From contig CAVIJD010000008.1 in the NCBI GenBank assembly GCA_963643165.1, positions 10,012-74,011 on the forward strand: 64,000 nucleotides of DNA, in the 5' to 3' direction. Both the position numbers and the translations under genes were made by a program. The notes under the pieces were generated by a model. The model was given only the letters and a program-made list of their open reading frames with translations. It did no database searches and was not told the origin of the DNA. This stretch comes from F23-D06 sp963643165 (GTDB taxonomy: Bacteria > Bacteroidota > Bacteroidia > Bacteroidales > WCHB1-69). Within the stretch, counting starts at the first letter, position 1, and each line of letters begins with the position of its first letter. Positions 8,636 to 17,765 of the stretch are shown here, one piece after another.

Positions 8636-10306
8636 ATGAAAAAAATCGCGTTGTTCATCCTGCTGCTCGCGCTCTCGGCCCCCGCTTTTGCCAAAGAGAA
8701 ACACGATGCCCGCTATCTTAAAGTTTCGCGGTCCTACAGCCTGAATGAAGACGGCAGCCTCGACTTCCGTTTCCGCAAAGAGCTGCAACTTTTTACCACC
8801 GCCTCGTTTGACACCTACGGCGAAACGTTCATCCTCTACAATCCCGAGTTTGAGACGCTCACCGTCAACGAGTCCTACACGCGGCTTCCCGACGGACGCA
8901 CTGTGACGACACCCGCCAATGCCCTCAATGCCGTGCTGCCCTCCTCGTGTGCCGACTGTGCCCGTTTCAACGCCGTGCGCGAGATGGTGGTCACACACAC
9001 CGCCCTCGAGACCGGCGCCGTCATCGTGCTCGACTACACTATCCACACACCACACCCCTACTTCCAAGAGTTGGCACAGCGAGTCCCGATTTGCGAGGAG
9101 GTGCCCGTTGACACCCTGCTGCTCGCCGTGACCCTGCCCGACAACCGCACCCTGCACTATGACCTGCACTCGTCAAGGCTGCCGGCAACGCCTGCCGAAA
9201 GCGCCGGCAACGGAACCCGCACCCTCACCTGGACTTTCACCAACACGGCCGCCGCGTCGCACAACCGCTACCTGCCCGACAACTACAACCCCTACGTCCT
9301 GCTCTCCACCTTTGACCGCCCCGGCGACTTCTTGACACGCCTCTCACTGCAGCAGGCCTTTATGCCCCCGGTGCAGAAACTGCTCCCGCAACTGCCGGAC
9401 GAGACCCTCCGCAACGCCACCGACCCCCTCGACACCATAACGGCCCTGCACCATTTTGTGTACCGCTACATCCGCACCAACCACGTGCCCATGCACTGCA
9501 TGAACTTCATCATAGCCTCGCCAGCCACCGTATTGAACACCGGCTGCGCCACCCCCTTTGAGAAGAACCTCTTGCTGCACACGCTGCTGAAAGAGGCCGG
9601 CTATGCCTCCGAAATCGGCATCCTGGCACAAACGTTGACCGGCGAGCCCGAGGGACTTCTGCAAGTCAACGCTGGCGGCGCGGCGCGCTACCTCTCCGCC
9701 AACGAGCCCTTTGAGTGCGCCGCCGCACAGGGCCAATGCGAGGGGCGTTTCATAACCCTAAGCGGCCGCGAAGAGGAGATGACCCGGAAGCCGCACCGCC
9801 TGGAACTGCTCGCCGACCTCCACATTGCCGCCGAAAAAGGACACTATAAAGTCGGGGGCGACCTCCGCAAGTCAGAGAGCGCCGGCATACCCGCCGCCAC
9901 AGTCGCCGCCGTGCCCAACGGCAACTGTGCTGCCGTGTCGCACCTCAGCGGCAACTACTACGCCCTGACCCTCACCCACCCCGACGGCAGCAACGACATG
10001 CAAGCGGCACTGCTCCCCCTCAAGGGCGAGACTCCCGTGCAAGTAAATCAGACCGACGAATGTTGCACCTACACCGTCGCCCTGCCCGCGGGCGAACAGT
10101 GGGTAAGTCCGCCGTTCTTGTACGAGAAAAGCTGCGACTTTGGCGCCACACGCATCAAAACGTCAACCGACAACGGAAAACTCACCATAACAAGGCAGTT
10201 GACCTTGCAGGCGACCGTCCTCGAGAGCAAGAAAGAGTTACGGCAGTTGCGCGAAATGATGGGTGAATGGAACGCAAAACGCGAATACATATTCAAACAG
10301 CAATGA
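8636..10306 (+). CDS. DUF3857/transglutaminase-like exported protein, probable pseudoenzyme
   Basis: The start is taken at the ATG at 8636 because MKKIALFILLLALSAPAFA is a clean signal peptide; an ORF start at 8567 would only add a hydrophilic leader. The 556-residue protein has the same plan as the preceding gene: a DUF3857-like N-terminal half, then a transglutaminase-like segment. The Cys-containing helix is still recognisable (NTGCATPFEKNLLLHTLL). However, the His and Asp of the triad are replaced: where the neighbour has FNHCVAVV...LLDPTW, this one reads LLQVNAGGAARYLS. It may be a non-catalytic partner of the upstream enzyme. Its TGA overlaps the glgB start (ATGA), so it is translationally coupled to glgB. 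Confidence 0.8.
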   Translation: MKKIALFILLLALSAPAFAKEKHDARYLKVSRSYSLNEDGSLDFRFRKELQLFTTASFDTYGETFILYNPEFETLTVNESYTRLPDGRTVTTPANALNAVLPSSCADCARFNAVREMVVTHTALETGAVIVLDYTIHTPHPYFQELAQRVPICEEVPVDTLLLAVTLPDNRTLHYDLHSSRLPATPAESAGNGTRTLTWTFTNTAAASHNRYLPDNYNPYVLLSTFDRPGDFLTRLSLQQAFMPPVQKLLPQLPDETLRNATDPLDTITALHHFVYRYIRTNHVPMHCMNFIIASPATVLNTGCATPFEKNLLLHTLLKEAGYASEIGILAQTLTGEPEGLLQVNAGGAARYLSANEPFECAAAQGQCEGRFITLSGREEEMTRKPHRLELLADLHIAAEKGHYKVGGDLRKSESAGIPAATVAAVPNGNCAAVSHLSGNYYALTLTHPDGSNDMQAALLPLKGETPVQVNQTDECCTYTVALPAGEQWVSPPFLYEKSCDFGATRIKTSTDNGKLTITRQLTLQATVLESKKELRQLREMMGEWNAKREYIFKQQ

Positions 10307-12300
10307 GCACACAAAGTTTCACCCCCGAACTGGTGCGCCAAGACGCGCTGCTCAAGCCCTACACGCGGCAGTTACAGCAGCGTCGTGAGCGCGCCGCCCT
10401 CCGCGAGTTGGAACTCACCGACGGCAAACGCACCCTCGCCGACATCGCCAACGGGCATCTCTACTACGGACTGCACCGCACCGCCCAAGGGTGGGTGTTT
10501 CGCGAAAAAGCACCCAACGCCAAGGCACTCTACCTCTACGGCGACTTCTCGCACTGGCAAGTGAAGCCCGAATTTGCCTTGTACCCTATCGGCAACGGCG
10601 ACTGGGAGATCACGTTGCCCGACTTCTGCCTCAAGCACACCATGCTCTACAAGCTGTGGATGGTGTGGCAGTCGGGGGCCGACGAGCGGCTGCCCGCCTA
10701 CGCCACCCGTGTGGTGCAAGACGAGCAGACCAAAGTGTTCTGCGCCCAAGTGTGGGAACCGGAGCCCTACCGTTGGCAATGGCAATGGGATGCGCCTGCC
10801 AAGCCGCGTCACCCACTCATCTATGAGGCGCACGTGGGCATGTCGTCAGAAGAGGCCAAAATCTCGTCCTACTGGGAGTTCAAAGAGACCGTGTTGCCCC
10901 GCATCAGCGACCTTGGCTACAACACCTTGCAGCTGATGGCAGTGCAAGAGCATCCCTACTATGGCTCGTTTGGCTATCAAGTGGCCAACTTCTTCGCCCC
11001 CTCGTCGCGGTTCGGCACCCCCGAAGAGCTCAAGGAACTCATCGACACCGCCCACCGTTACGGCATCGCCGTCATCCTCGACCTCGTACACTCCCACTCC
11101 GTCAGCAACGCCAAAGAGGGGCTCGGACTGTTTGACGGACGCGACGACCTCTACTTCCACACCGGCGAGCGCGGCAAGCATCCCGTGTGGGACTCGCGCT
11201 GCTTTGACTACGGCAAACAGGAAACCTTGCTCTTCCTGCTCGCCAACCTCAAATACTGGCTGCAGGAGTTCCGCTTCGACGGTTTTCGCTTTGACGGCGT
11301 CACCAGCCTCTGCTACAAAGACCACGGCATCGGCACCGACTTTCTGGACTACAGCCAATACTTCGACCCCAACGTCGATGAAGACGGCCTCGTCTATCTC
11401 ACCATGGCCAACAGGCTCATCCGGCAGGTAAACCCGCAGGCACTCACCATCGCCGAAGACGTGAGTGGCATGCCCGGCATGGCTTGGCCGGCAGAGAAAG
11501 GAGGCATCGGCTTCGACTTCCGCATGTCGATGGGCATTGCCGACTTCTGGACCAAGACCGTCAAGAGCGTGCCGGACGAGGCGTGGAACCCCGGCGAGAT
11601 CTATTTCCGGCTGACCGACAAACGCCACGAAGAAGAGACCATCTCCTACGCCGAGTGCCACGACCAGGCCATGGTAGGCGACCAGACGCTCATCTTCAGA
11701 ATGGCTGGGGCCAAAATCTACGACTGCATGTCGGCAAGCACGCCCGACCTCAGCACCGACCGGGCCATAGCCTTGCATAAGGTCATCCGGCTGGCCACCC
11801 TCTCCCTGGCTTCGGGCGGCTACCTCAACTTCATGGGCAACGAGTTCGGGCACCCCGAGTGGATTGACTTCCCGCGGGAGGGCAACGGCTGGTCGTGCCG
11901 CTATGCCCGCCGGCAATGGCACCTTGCCGACGACAAAGGGCTGAAATATGCCGGCCTCTACCGCTTTGACCACGACATGATACACTGCGCCACAGAACTG
12001 CATCTGCTGGAAGAGCCTCCTGCCAAGTGGCACGAGCACATCAGCAACCAGGTGCTGGCGTTCGTGCGCGGCAGGTGCCTCATCGTCTTCAACTTCAATC
12101 CTGTGCAATCCTTTGCCGGCTATGAACTGCCCTGTTTGGAGGGCACATACCGCATCGCCTTGAACAGCGACGACACCCGCTATGGCGGCTTCGGCAACGT
12201 GGATGACCGCGTGGCATTCCGCTCCTACACGCGCGACGGGGGCAGCCACATACGGCTCTACCTGCCCTGCCGCACTGGACTGCTGCTGGTCAGAGATTAA
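10303..12300 (+). CDS. glgB: 1,4-alpha-glucan branching enzyme, GH13 (eukaryotic-like subfamily)
   Basis: This enzyme transfers alpha-1,4 glucan segments to alpha-1,6 linkages in glycogen. The ATG at 10303 overlaps the previous stop; an in-frame ATG at 10267 exists but lies inside the upstream gene. The 665 residues comprise a CBM48-like N-terminal domain (GDFSHWQ) and a GH13 barrel. The barrel has the nucleophile Asp in GFRFDGVTS, the general acid Glu in TIAEDVSG, and the conserved ECHDQ, followed by a C-terminal beta domain. The barrel wording (YEAHVGMSSEE, YGSFGYQVANFFA, VHSHSVSNA) resembles the eukaryote-type GH13_8 subgroup rather than E. coli GlgB. This is from memory; a subfamily search would settle it. 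Confidence 0.92.
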   Translation: MSTQSFTPELVRQDALLKPYTRQLQQRRERAALRELELTDGKRTLADIANGHLYYGLHRTAQGWVFREKAPNAKALYLYGDFSHWQVKPEFALYPIGNGDWEITLPDFCLKHTMLYKLWMVWQSGADERLPAYATRVVQDEQTKVFCAQVWEPEPYRWQWQWDAPAKPRHPLIYEAHVGMSSEEAKISSYWEFKETVLPRISDLGYNTLQLMAVQEHPYYGSFGYQVANFFAPSSRFGTPEELKELIDTAHRYGIAVILDLVHSHSVSNAKEGLGLFDGRDDLYFHTGERGKHPVWDSRCFDYGKQETLLFLLANLKYWLQEFRFDGFRFDGVTSLCYKDHGIGTDFLDYSQYFDPNVDEDGLVYLTMANRLIRQVNPQALTIAEDVSGMPGMAWPAEKGGIGFDFRMSMGIADFWTKTVKSVPDEAWNPGEIYFRLTDKRHEEETISYAECHDQAMVGDQTLIFRMAGAKIYDCMSASTPDLSTDRAIALHKVIRLATLSLASGGYLNFMGNEFGHPEWIDFPREGNGWSCRYARRQWHLADDKGLKYAGLYRFDHDMIHCATELHLLEEPPAKWHEHISNQVLAFVRGRCLIVFNFNPVQSFAGYELPCLEGTYRIALNSDDTRYGGFGNVDDRVAFRSYTRDGGSHIRLYLPCRTGLLLVRD

Positions 12301-12319
12301 AATCCGCCCCTGCGCACAA

Positions 12320-12391
12320 GCCTCCGGCTGACGTAAGACTTAATTAGGAATGTGTGAGGCGTGACGCTTTGCATTCTAAATTCTACATTCT
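12320..12391 (+). repeat. Dispersed intergenic repeat, copy 1
   Basis: This copy runs from GCCTCCGGCTGACGTAAG to CATTCTAAATTCTACATTCT and matches 22151-22221 at both ends with nearly identical spacing. It lies between two convergent genes. Confidence 0.75.
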
Positions 12392-12413
12392 TTTTTGCGG
12401 GTCGGGTGTCTGA

Positions 12414-15332
12414 TTATCTTTTGCGGCGGAACAGGCGAATGAACTCCCCTATCCACAACACAAACGAGGTCAGCACTATGATTATCAACCAGTCCAGCGT
12501 CTTCACACCGCCCTCGGCAATGTTAAACATCACCTGAAGACCGGGGATTTCTGTGATGGCAATCTGTCCGAAGAGGATGACCATAGCTATGACGATGAAC
12601 AATTTGGTGTTCTTCCACGACATTCCTTTCGAAGCAAAATCATTAGTCATGAAAGCCTTGGCATTGAAGAGGTTCCAGAACTGCAGCATCACGAAGATGG
12701 TGAAGAAGAGGCCGAGTTCGTAGGGTGAGAGACCGTCGAAGGCACCCCACCTGACGTTGCCGCTGAGCACGTCAGCAAGGTTGGTGACATCGGCGTGCTG
12801 GAAGAAGAACAAGATGGTCAGCAGGATAGCGGTAAAGATGCCGCCCACGGCCAGAATATTGGCACCCATTCCTTTGAGAATGTGCTCGTTGACAGAGCGA
12901 GGCTGCTCGTCCATCACCTTCTTGGTAGGCGGCAGCGATGCGAGGGCGAGGGCTGCAAACGTGTCCATAATCAGGTTCACCCAAAGCATCTGCGTGACAG
13001 TAAGCGGCGACTCCGTGCCGACAAACGCACCGATAGCCACAATGAGGCTGGCCACCACGTTCACCGTCATCTGGAACAGGATAAAACGCTTGATGTTCTT
13101 GTAGAGCGACCGTCCCCACATCACGGCGTTGGCTATGGTTGCGAAAGAGTTGTCGAGGATAGTCATGTCGCTGGCCTCCTTGGCCACGGAGGTACCATCG
13201 CCCATAGAGAGTCCCACATTGGCGGCGTTGAGGGCGGGGGCGTCGTTTGTGCCGTCGCCGGTAACCGCCACCACCATGTCCATATCCTTAAGCATACGAA
13301 CGATACGTTCTTTGTCGTTGGGGCGGGCGCGGGAGATGATCTTCACCTTTGCGATACGTTCGCGCAGTTCGTCATCGTTCATGGCGCAGATGTCGGCACC
13401 GGTCATGATATTCTCTTCGGTGTCAGTGTCTTGCCAGAGGCCGAGTTGGCGGCCTATTTCCTTGGCCGTGCCCGGGGCATCGCCCGTGACGATCTTGACC
13501 TGGATGCCGGCCTTGGAGCAGTCTTCGATGGCGGCGGGCACATCGGCGCGAACCGGGTCTTCGATGCCCGCCACGCCCATCAGCGTCAGGTCGTTGATGT
13601 TGAGTTTGCCGTCGATGATGATATTGTCATTTTCGCCAACCTCCTTATAGGCAAACGCCAGTGTTCGGTTAGCGTGACTTTGGTAGTCGGCGAGGATAGT
13701 TTCATAGCGTTTTTTCTCCTCGGGGGTGATGGTACACATGCCCAACAGGATGTCGGGGGCGCCTTTAACGTACACCACCCTGCCGCCTGTGACTTGCGAT
13801 TTGACCACCGTGGCCATGTATTTGAGTTCCGTAGTAAACTGGATGCGGTCGATGACGGGCACCTCCTCACGCACGTCGAGGTAGTTGATGCCGTTGCGGT
13901 TCAGCCAAAGGAGCAGAGCGCCCTCGGTAGGGTTGCCGATAGCCTTGATTTTGGAAGCGTCGGCAAAGTCGAGGTTAGCGGTCGTATTCACGGCTATGCA
14001 CTCCTTGAGCAGTGCGGAGGGGCGGTCGGTGCCGGAGAGGTCTTGGCCCTGGATGCCGTCAAAGTTGGCGTTCACCACCCTCATCTGGTTCTGTGTCAGC
14101 GTGCCTGTCTTATCGGAGCAGATCACGGAGACGGCGCCCATCGTTTCGCAGGCGTGCATCGTGCGAGGCAGCGTATTCTGCTTCATCAGCCGTTTCATGC
14201 TGAAAGCGAGGCTGAGAGTCACGGCCATCGGCAGTCCTTCGGGCACAGAGACGACCACGAGGGTCACGGCGATCATGAACGAATTGAGGACATAGCTCAC
14301 GAAATTGACCCATCCGTCGGGGGTGCCGAGTTGGATATTGCCATTGAGGGCATACACGAGGATGCGGCCCACGATAATCAGGACAGCCACGCCGTAGCTC
14401 ACCTTAGTGATGATTTTGGCGAGTTGGTCGAGTTTCTCGCTCAGGGGGGTGGCCTCGCCGTCTCTGACCTGGGCGGCCACAAACACCTGGCCGCAGGCGG
14501 TAGCGTCGCCCACCGCGAACACGCGAGCCACGCAGTCGCCCTCCATCACCGTACAGCCTTTCATAATATGGTTAGAGGGGTAAGTGGCGTCCTTGTCGAA
14601 CTCGGCCGCTACGGTAGTCTTGGCGCACTGCGGTTCACCGGTAAGTGACGACTCGTTCATATTGAGGTTCATGCACTCCAGCAGTTCCGCGTCGGCGGGC
14701 ACCTCCTCGCCGGCCTCGAGCATGATAATGTCGCCCACCACCACATCGCGGCGGGGTATTTGGCACACATTGCTATTGCGGATCACCTTGACGAGCGTAT
14801 CATCGTTCACCTCGTTAAGGCTTTTGAACGTCTTCTCGTTCTGGCTTTCGAGGATATGCGCCACGGCGGTAGCGAGCAGCACGGCGGCGGCGATACCGAT
14901 AGGTTCGAGGTAGGGTTTCCAGCCTGCCACGCCCCCGAACACGCCCTCATAGAACGAGATGCCGCCGGAGAGGAGCAGGGCGAAGAGGAGAATCGTAAAG
15001 AGGGGATCCATCGAAAACTTGCGGTTCTCCTTGTCCCACGTGCCACCGAGGTAGGCCACAACGTAGGTGAGGAGTGTAAGGACGAAAGTGAGAACGGGGG
15101 CAATCCAGAGACCCTCATGGGTGGAGATGCCGGTGAGCGGCAGCGCAACAGCGGCGGCGGCCGCCAGCACGAACACGCAGATATAGACCTTGATGAGCCA
15201 GAAATGCAGGCAGTTGCGAATTTTCTCCCACACGGGAACCTCCGCAGGCGGAGTCAGCACATTGGCACCATGTTTGAGGCGACTTTCCGACACTTCGACG
15301 TCAGACAAGCCCGAGTAATGATTTTTAGACAT
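12414..15332 (-). CDS. Calcium-translocating P-type ATPase, PMCA type
   Basis: This P2B-like ATPase probably exports Ca2+ across the inner membrane. It has 972 residues. Visible features are an N-terminal cation ATPase domain (LSDVEVSESRLKHG), a membrane pair, the actuator TGE (SSLTGEPQC), a PEGLPMAV segment in TM4, the phosphorylation site DKTGT (VICSDKTGTLTQ), the hinge VTGDGTNDAPALN, and six C-terminal membrane segments including NLIMDTFAALALA. The length and PEGL/NxxMD signatures fit PMCA-type bacterial calcium pumps. The ion call is family-based. The gene is monocistronic on the minus strand, with a promoter-like TATCTTTG about 75 bp upstream. Confidence 0.93.
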   Translation of the reverse strand: MSKNHYSGLSDVEVSESRLKHGANVLTPPAEVPVWEKIRNCLHFWLIKVYICVFVLAAAAAVALPLTGISTHEGLWIAPVLTFVLTLLTYVVAYLGGTWDKENRKFSMDPLFTILLFALLLSGGISFYEGVFGGVAGWKPYLEPIGIAAAVLLATAVAHILESQNEKTFKSLNEVNDDTLVKVIRNSNVCQIPRRDVVVGDIIMLEAGEEVPADAELLECMNLNMNESSLTGEPQCAKTTVAAEFDKDATYPSNHIMKGCTVMEGDCVARVFAVGDATACGQVFVAAQVRDGEATPLSEKLDQLAKIITKVSYGVAVLIIVGRILVYALNGNIQLGTPDGWVNFVSYVLNSFMIAVTLVVVSVPEGLPMAVTLSLAFSMKRLMKQNTLPRTMHACETMGAVSVICSDKTGTLTQNQMRVVNANFDGIQGQDLSGTDRPSALLKECIAVNTTANLDFADASKIKAIGNPTEGALLLWLNRNGINYLDVREEVPVIDRIQFTTELKYMATVVKSQVTGGRVVYVKGAPDILLGMCTITPEEKKRYETILADYQSHANRTLAFAYKEVGENDNIIIDGKLNINDLTLMGVAGIEDPVRADVPAAIEDCSKAGIQVKIVTGDAPGTAKEIGRQLGLWQDTDTEENIMTGADICAMNDDELRERIAKVKIISRARPNDKERIVRMLKDMDMVVAVTGDGTNDAPALNAANVGLSMGDGTSVAKEASDMTILDNSFATIANAVMWGRSLYKNIKRFILFQMTVNVVASLIVAIGAFVGTESPLTVTQMLWVNLIMDTFAALALASLPPTKKVMDEQPRSVNEHILKGMGANILAVGGIFTAILLTILFFFQHADVTNLADVLSGNVRWGAFDGLSPYELGLFFTIFVMLQFWNLFNAKAFMTNDFASKGMSWKNTKLFIVIAMVILFGQIAITEIPGLQVMFNIAEGGVKTLDWLIIIVLTSFVLWIGEFIRLFRRKR

Positions 15333-15407
15333 TTGGAAAACTGTTTTATTTTATAGTTATTAATAATCACGCACATCGTCCGGCCACACTTCTCCCCCAA
15401 AAGGCGG

Positions 15408-15415
15408 CAAAGATA
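15408..15415 (-). promoter_or_regulatory. Candidate -7 element of the calcium ATPase promoter
   Basis: The minus strand reads TATCTTTG (TAnnTTTG), giving a leader of about 70 nt to the ATPase start at 15332. Confidence 0.45.
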
Positions 15416-15429
15416 AAAATTTTTCCCAC

Positions 15430-15483
15430 CCACGGCTTCTGCACGAATGCAGAATGCGGAATGTAGAATGTAGGGCGTTCCGC
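15430..15483 (-). repeat. Dispersed 7-bp-period repeat, copy 2 (inverted)
   Basis: On the minus strand this contains CATTCTACATTCCGCATTC and then TGCATTCGTGCAGAAGCCGTGG. These are heptad units of the CATTCTA type followed by the GTGCnGnAGCC tail also seen at 40579-40640 and, inverted, at 36911-36960. Confidence 0.65.
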
Positions 15484-15547
15484 GCAATTCACTCCAAAAG
15501 TCGTAAATATGCAGGGGATTGTGCATGGGGCAAATTCCCCAATCGTC

Positions 15548-15624
15548 GATGTTGGCCCTCTTCGAGGACCGAGGGTGGAGGGGGCGCGTCGCAGCCGACG
15601 GTTCCGCTCCCTTGCGGTCGCTCC
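15548..15624 (+). repeat. 77-bp repeat shared with window end
   Basis: It aligns without gaps to 63924-64000 with about four mismatches. The last 43 bp (GGGCGCGTCGCAGCC... CGGTCGCTCC) are identical. The first 21 bp also recur inverted at 37011-37031 and 40534-40554. Confidence 0.85.
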
Positions 15625-16325
15625 ACCGCCGGTTATGGAGCAGACTGCCTGCGGCAGCCCGCTTTCACCCTCTCCGAGGGCGTTGCGGAACAGGGCAACC
15701 GCCCCCACACACCCTATCGGACTTTAGACTTGTAACTTACAACTTTAGGGCGTTGCGCAAGTCGCCCTCCTCCGTCTTAGTTCGCAAGTCAGCCGTGGCA
15801 AAGAAGTCCTCGCAGTGTTCGGGCATCGGAGATGCCCAATCAAAGGCGGCTCAACGAGTCGCCACAAGTTACACCAAGCCTATTATTATCACTATCGCCC
15901 AGATGACAACAATAGCCCAATCTCCCAATCCTCCACGACTAATCATCGTCAAGGGCCACAGAAAATCCCACCTACTTATCCAACACATAAAGATGTAAAA
16001 AGCCGCCGCTATGGTTAACATATTTTTTTATTTTTATTAGGGTATTAATAATTATTTGAAAACCGATCAAAAAAAGGCTTCAAAGCACTGTTCACAATCG
16101 GATGAAGATACTAATAGAAAGCGGTTAAATGTAGTTGATGGATTTTGCATATTTTATTGGATATTAGATTATTGTATTTGCACATATCTTCGCTGACCAA
16201 CAAAGCATGGAACAAACAGAATCTCCCCGAAAACCTTGCGGGCAAACGAGCGCGAATGCTCAGAAATATAGGCTGAAATTTTGACCATAAAAAGAAGTTT
16301 GACTGAACACCTTAAGTTTTTTTCA
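15625..16325. other. Gene-free spacer between Ca ATPase and GTPase operon
   Basis: I see no supportable gene in this stretch. The first part is GC-rich repeat debris, with a possible short relic on the minus strand reading CEDFFATADLRTKTEEG and then a stop near 15745-15825. From about 16000 the sequence turns strongly AT-rich. A 25-codon ORF at 16207 is too weak to call. Confidence 0.6.
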
Positions 16326-17765
16326 TTAGTTTCTGAGGCAACGGACCGAACGGCCGTTGTACTTGTAGCTGTTGCTGCTGTTCACGGTGGCGTTGTCGTA
16401 GAAGAGATACCGGTAGTACGCGCCGTAGCTATTGCCCTCGGTAGCGCTCCAGAAGCGCGCGTAGCTGCCGAAAAGGTTGTAGCTGCCGTAGTAGGTGCCG
16501 GCAGGAAACGCCGAGAAGCCCGTGGCGTTGTTGGCGGACGGATTGTTCCCGATGGCACAGCTGTTTGTGCTGCTGTCCCATCCCGTGGTGGAGGCAAGTG
16601 CCTTGGCTATATCATCATCTCTGTTTTTACCACACCTATACTTTCTGTGCTTACTAACATAATCTGTGAGTTCATCCCACTCCGCATCGCTTGGAACGTG
16701 CCAACCTTCCGGGCAGATGCCCTGCACGCCGGACGGGTTGTCTGATGAGGATGACGAGTTGCCCATCACCGCTTTCCAGTTGTAGAGGTAGCCGTAGGTG
16801 TCGACATTGCCGGCATTGTTGTTGGGATTATAGCGGTAGGCGGTTGTGGTGCTGGTATCAGAGCCCAGAGCTATTTCCGTGCCGTCGCTGTACTTGGTGG
16901 TGCGCAGGTTCTCCTTCATCCAACACTGATTCCCAATCTGCACCGTGTTGTAAACGTTCCCTTCAACGTCCGTTACGGTTGTATCTGCTCTTTTGTTAAA
17001 CGGGACCTTTAGTTTATCAACAACTTTTGCATCAGAAATATCTTCTATTACACAAGCCAACAATACCCCTGTAACAACAACAAGCAATATGAAAACCCAT
17101 GTCCAGATTTTGTTTCTTTTCTTCTTCTTCAGTTCAGCATTCTCCTTGCGCAGGTCTTCTATCTCCTTGTTCTTCCGTTCTATTGCTTCCTTGTAGCCGC
17201 TCATCTTTGCGGTGTCGTACCCCTTGTCCTTGTAGATGTATGTGAAGCCGCTGGTGCAGCTGGACTTGACCATCTCTTGCTTGCTGTCTTCCGCGGTGAA
17301 ACTCCTCACTGCGTCTTTGGACACACCGTAACGCACGGGCGGCAGCTCGCGGGAGGTCCCCTCCAATGCCTCAAATGCGACCTGGAGGCTTGCGGTAACC
17401 GATGCTATCTCCTCCCGGTTCTCGTAAAGTTGGCCCACCGGCGAACACAACGCACCCTTGCCGTCATAGCGGATGAGGCAGCCGTTCTGCACCATCGTCT
17501 CTATCGCCCGCTCAAAGACGCCAAACAGCCTCTTTAGTTGGGTGATGTACTTGCCGTTGATGACGGCGCACAGCCCAACATACGCTTTGCCCTCGAGTTT
17601 GCGGATGTACCCGTAGTACATCAGACCGCCGTCGCGGTGTACGGCAATCTGGGTGACCGCCTTTGCGTTGCCGGCAAATGCCGTGAAGATTTCCTTTGCA
17701 TAATCGTCGGGATACTGCGAGTATCCTTCTTTGAAATTGCCGAACAGATATACAGATATGTTCAT
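16326..17765 (-). CDS. Membrane protein: GTPase-associated N-domain, coiled coil, TM, FISUMP domain
   Basis: This 479-residue protein is the last gene of the operon, and its ATG overlaps the protease stop (ATGA). Residues 1-140 are a globular alpha/beta domain resembling the N-terminus of the coiled-coil protein two genes upstream (pattern YYGYIRKLEGKAYVGLCAV...LFGVFERAIETM). A charged coiled coil spans 188-218, with one membrane helix at about 220-240 (WTWVFILLVVVTGVLLACVI). Residues 263-479 are a FISUMP-type domain (GNVYNTVQIGNQCWMKENL, GYLYNWKAVMG, CPEGWHVPSDAEWDEL, and a final SVRCLRN). The predicted topology is N-terminus inside with the FISUMP domain outside, as in a transmembrane sensor or anchor. 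The biochemical role of FISUMP is unknown. Confidence 0.8.
   Translation of the reverse strand: MNISVYLFGNFKEGYSQYPDDYAKEIFTAFAGNAKAVTQIAVHRDGGLMYYGYIRKLEGKAYVGLCAVINGKYITQLKRLFGVFERAIETMVQNGCLIRYDGKGALCSPVGQLYENREEIASVTASLQVAFEALEGTSRELPPVRYGVSKDAVRSFTAEDSKQEMVKSSCTSGFTYIYKDKGYDTAKMSGYKEAIERKNKEIEDLRKENAELKKKKRNKIWTWVFILLVVVTGVLLACVIEDISDAKVVDKLKVPFNKRADTTVTDVEGNVYNTVQIGNQCWMKENLRTTKYSDGTEIALGSDTSTTTAYRYNPNNNAGNVDTYGYLYNWKAVMGNSSSSSDNPSGVQGICPEGWHVPSDAEWDELTDYVSKHRKYRCGKNRDDDIAKALASTTGWDSSTNSCAIGNNPSANNATGFSAFPAGTYYGSYNLFGSYARFWSATEGNSYGAYYRYLFYDNATVNSSNSYKYNGRSVRCLRN

Noticed and set aside
10846..12249. 467-codon minus-strand frame
   Set aside because: It lies wholly inside glgB on the opposite strand, and only glgB has catalytic motifs.
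12795..14648. 617-codon open frame on the plus strand
   Set aside because: It is antisense to the calcium ATPase and low in complexity (His/Gly/Val-rich), with no recognisable protein.
15519..15998. 159-codon plus-strand frame in the repeat region
   Set aside because: It is made of repeat sequence and changes character several times; no start signal or family match.
16207..16284. 25-codon ORF (MEQTESPRKPCGQ) before the GTPase operon end
   Set aside because: Too short and without promoter or partner evidence; a second peptide gene would need conservation.
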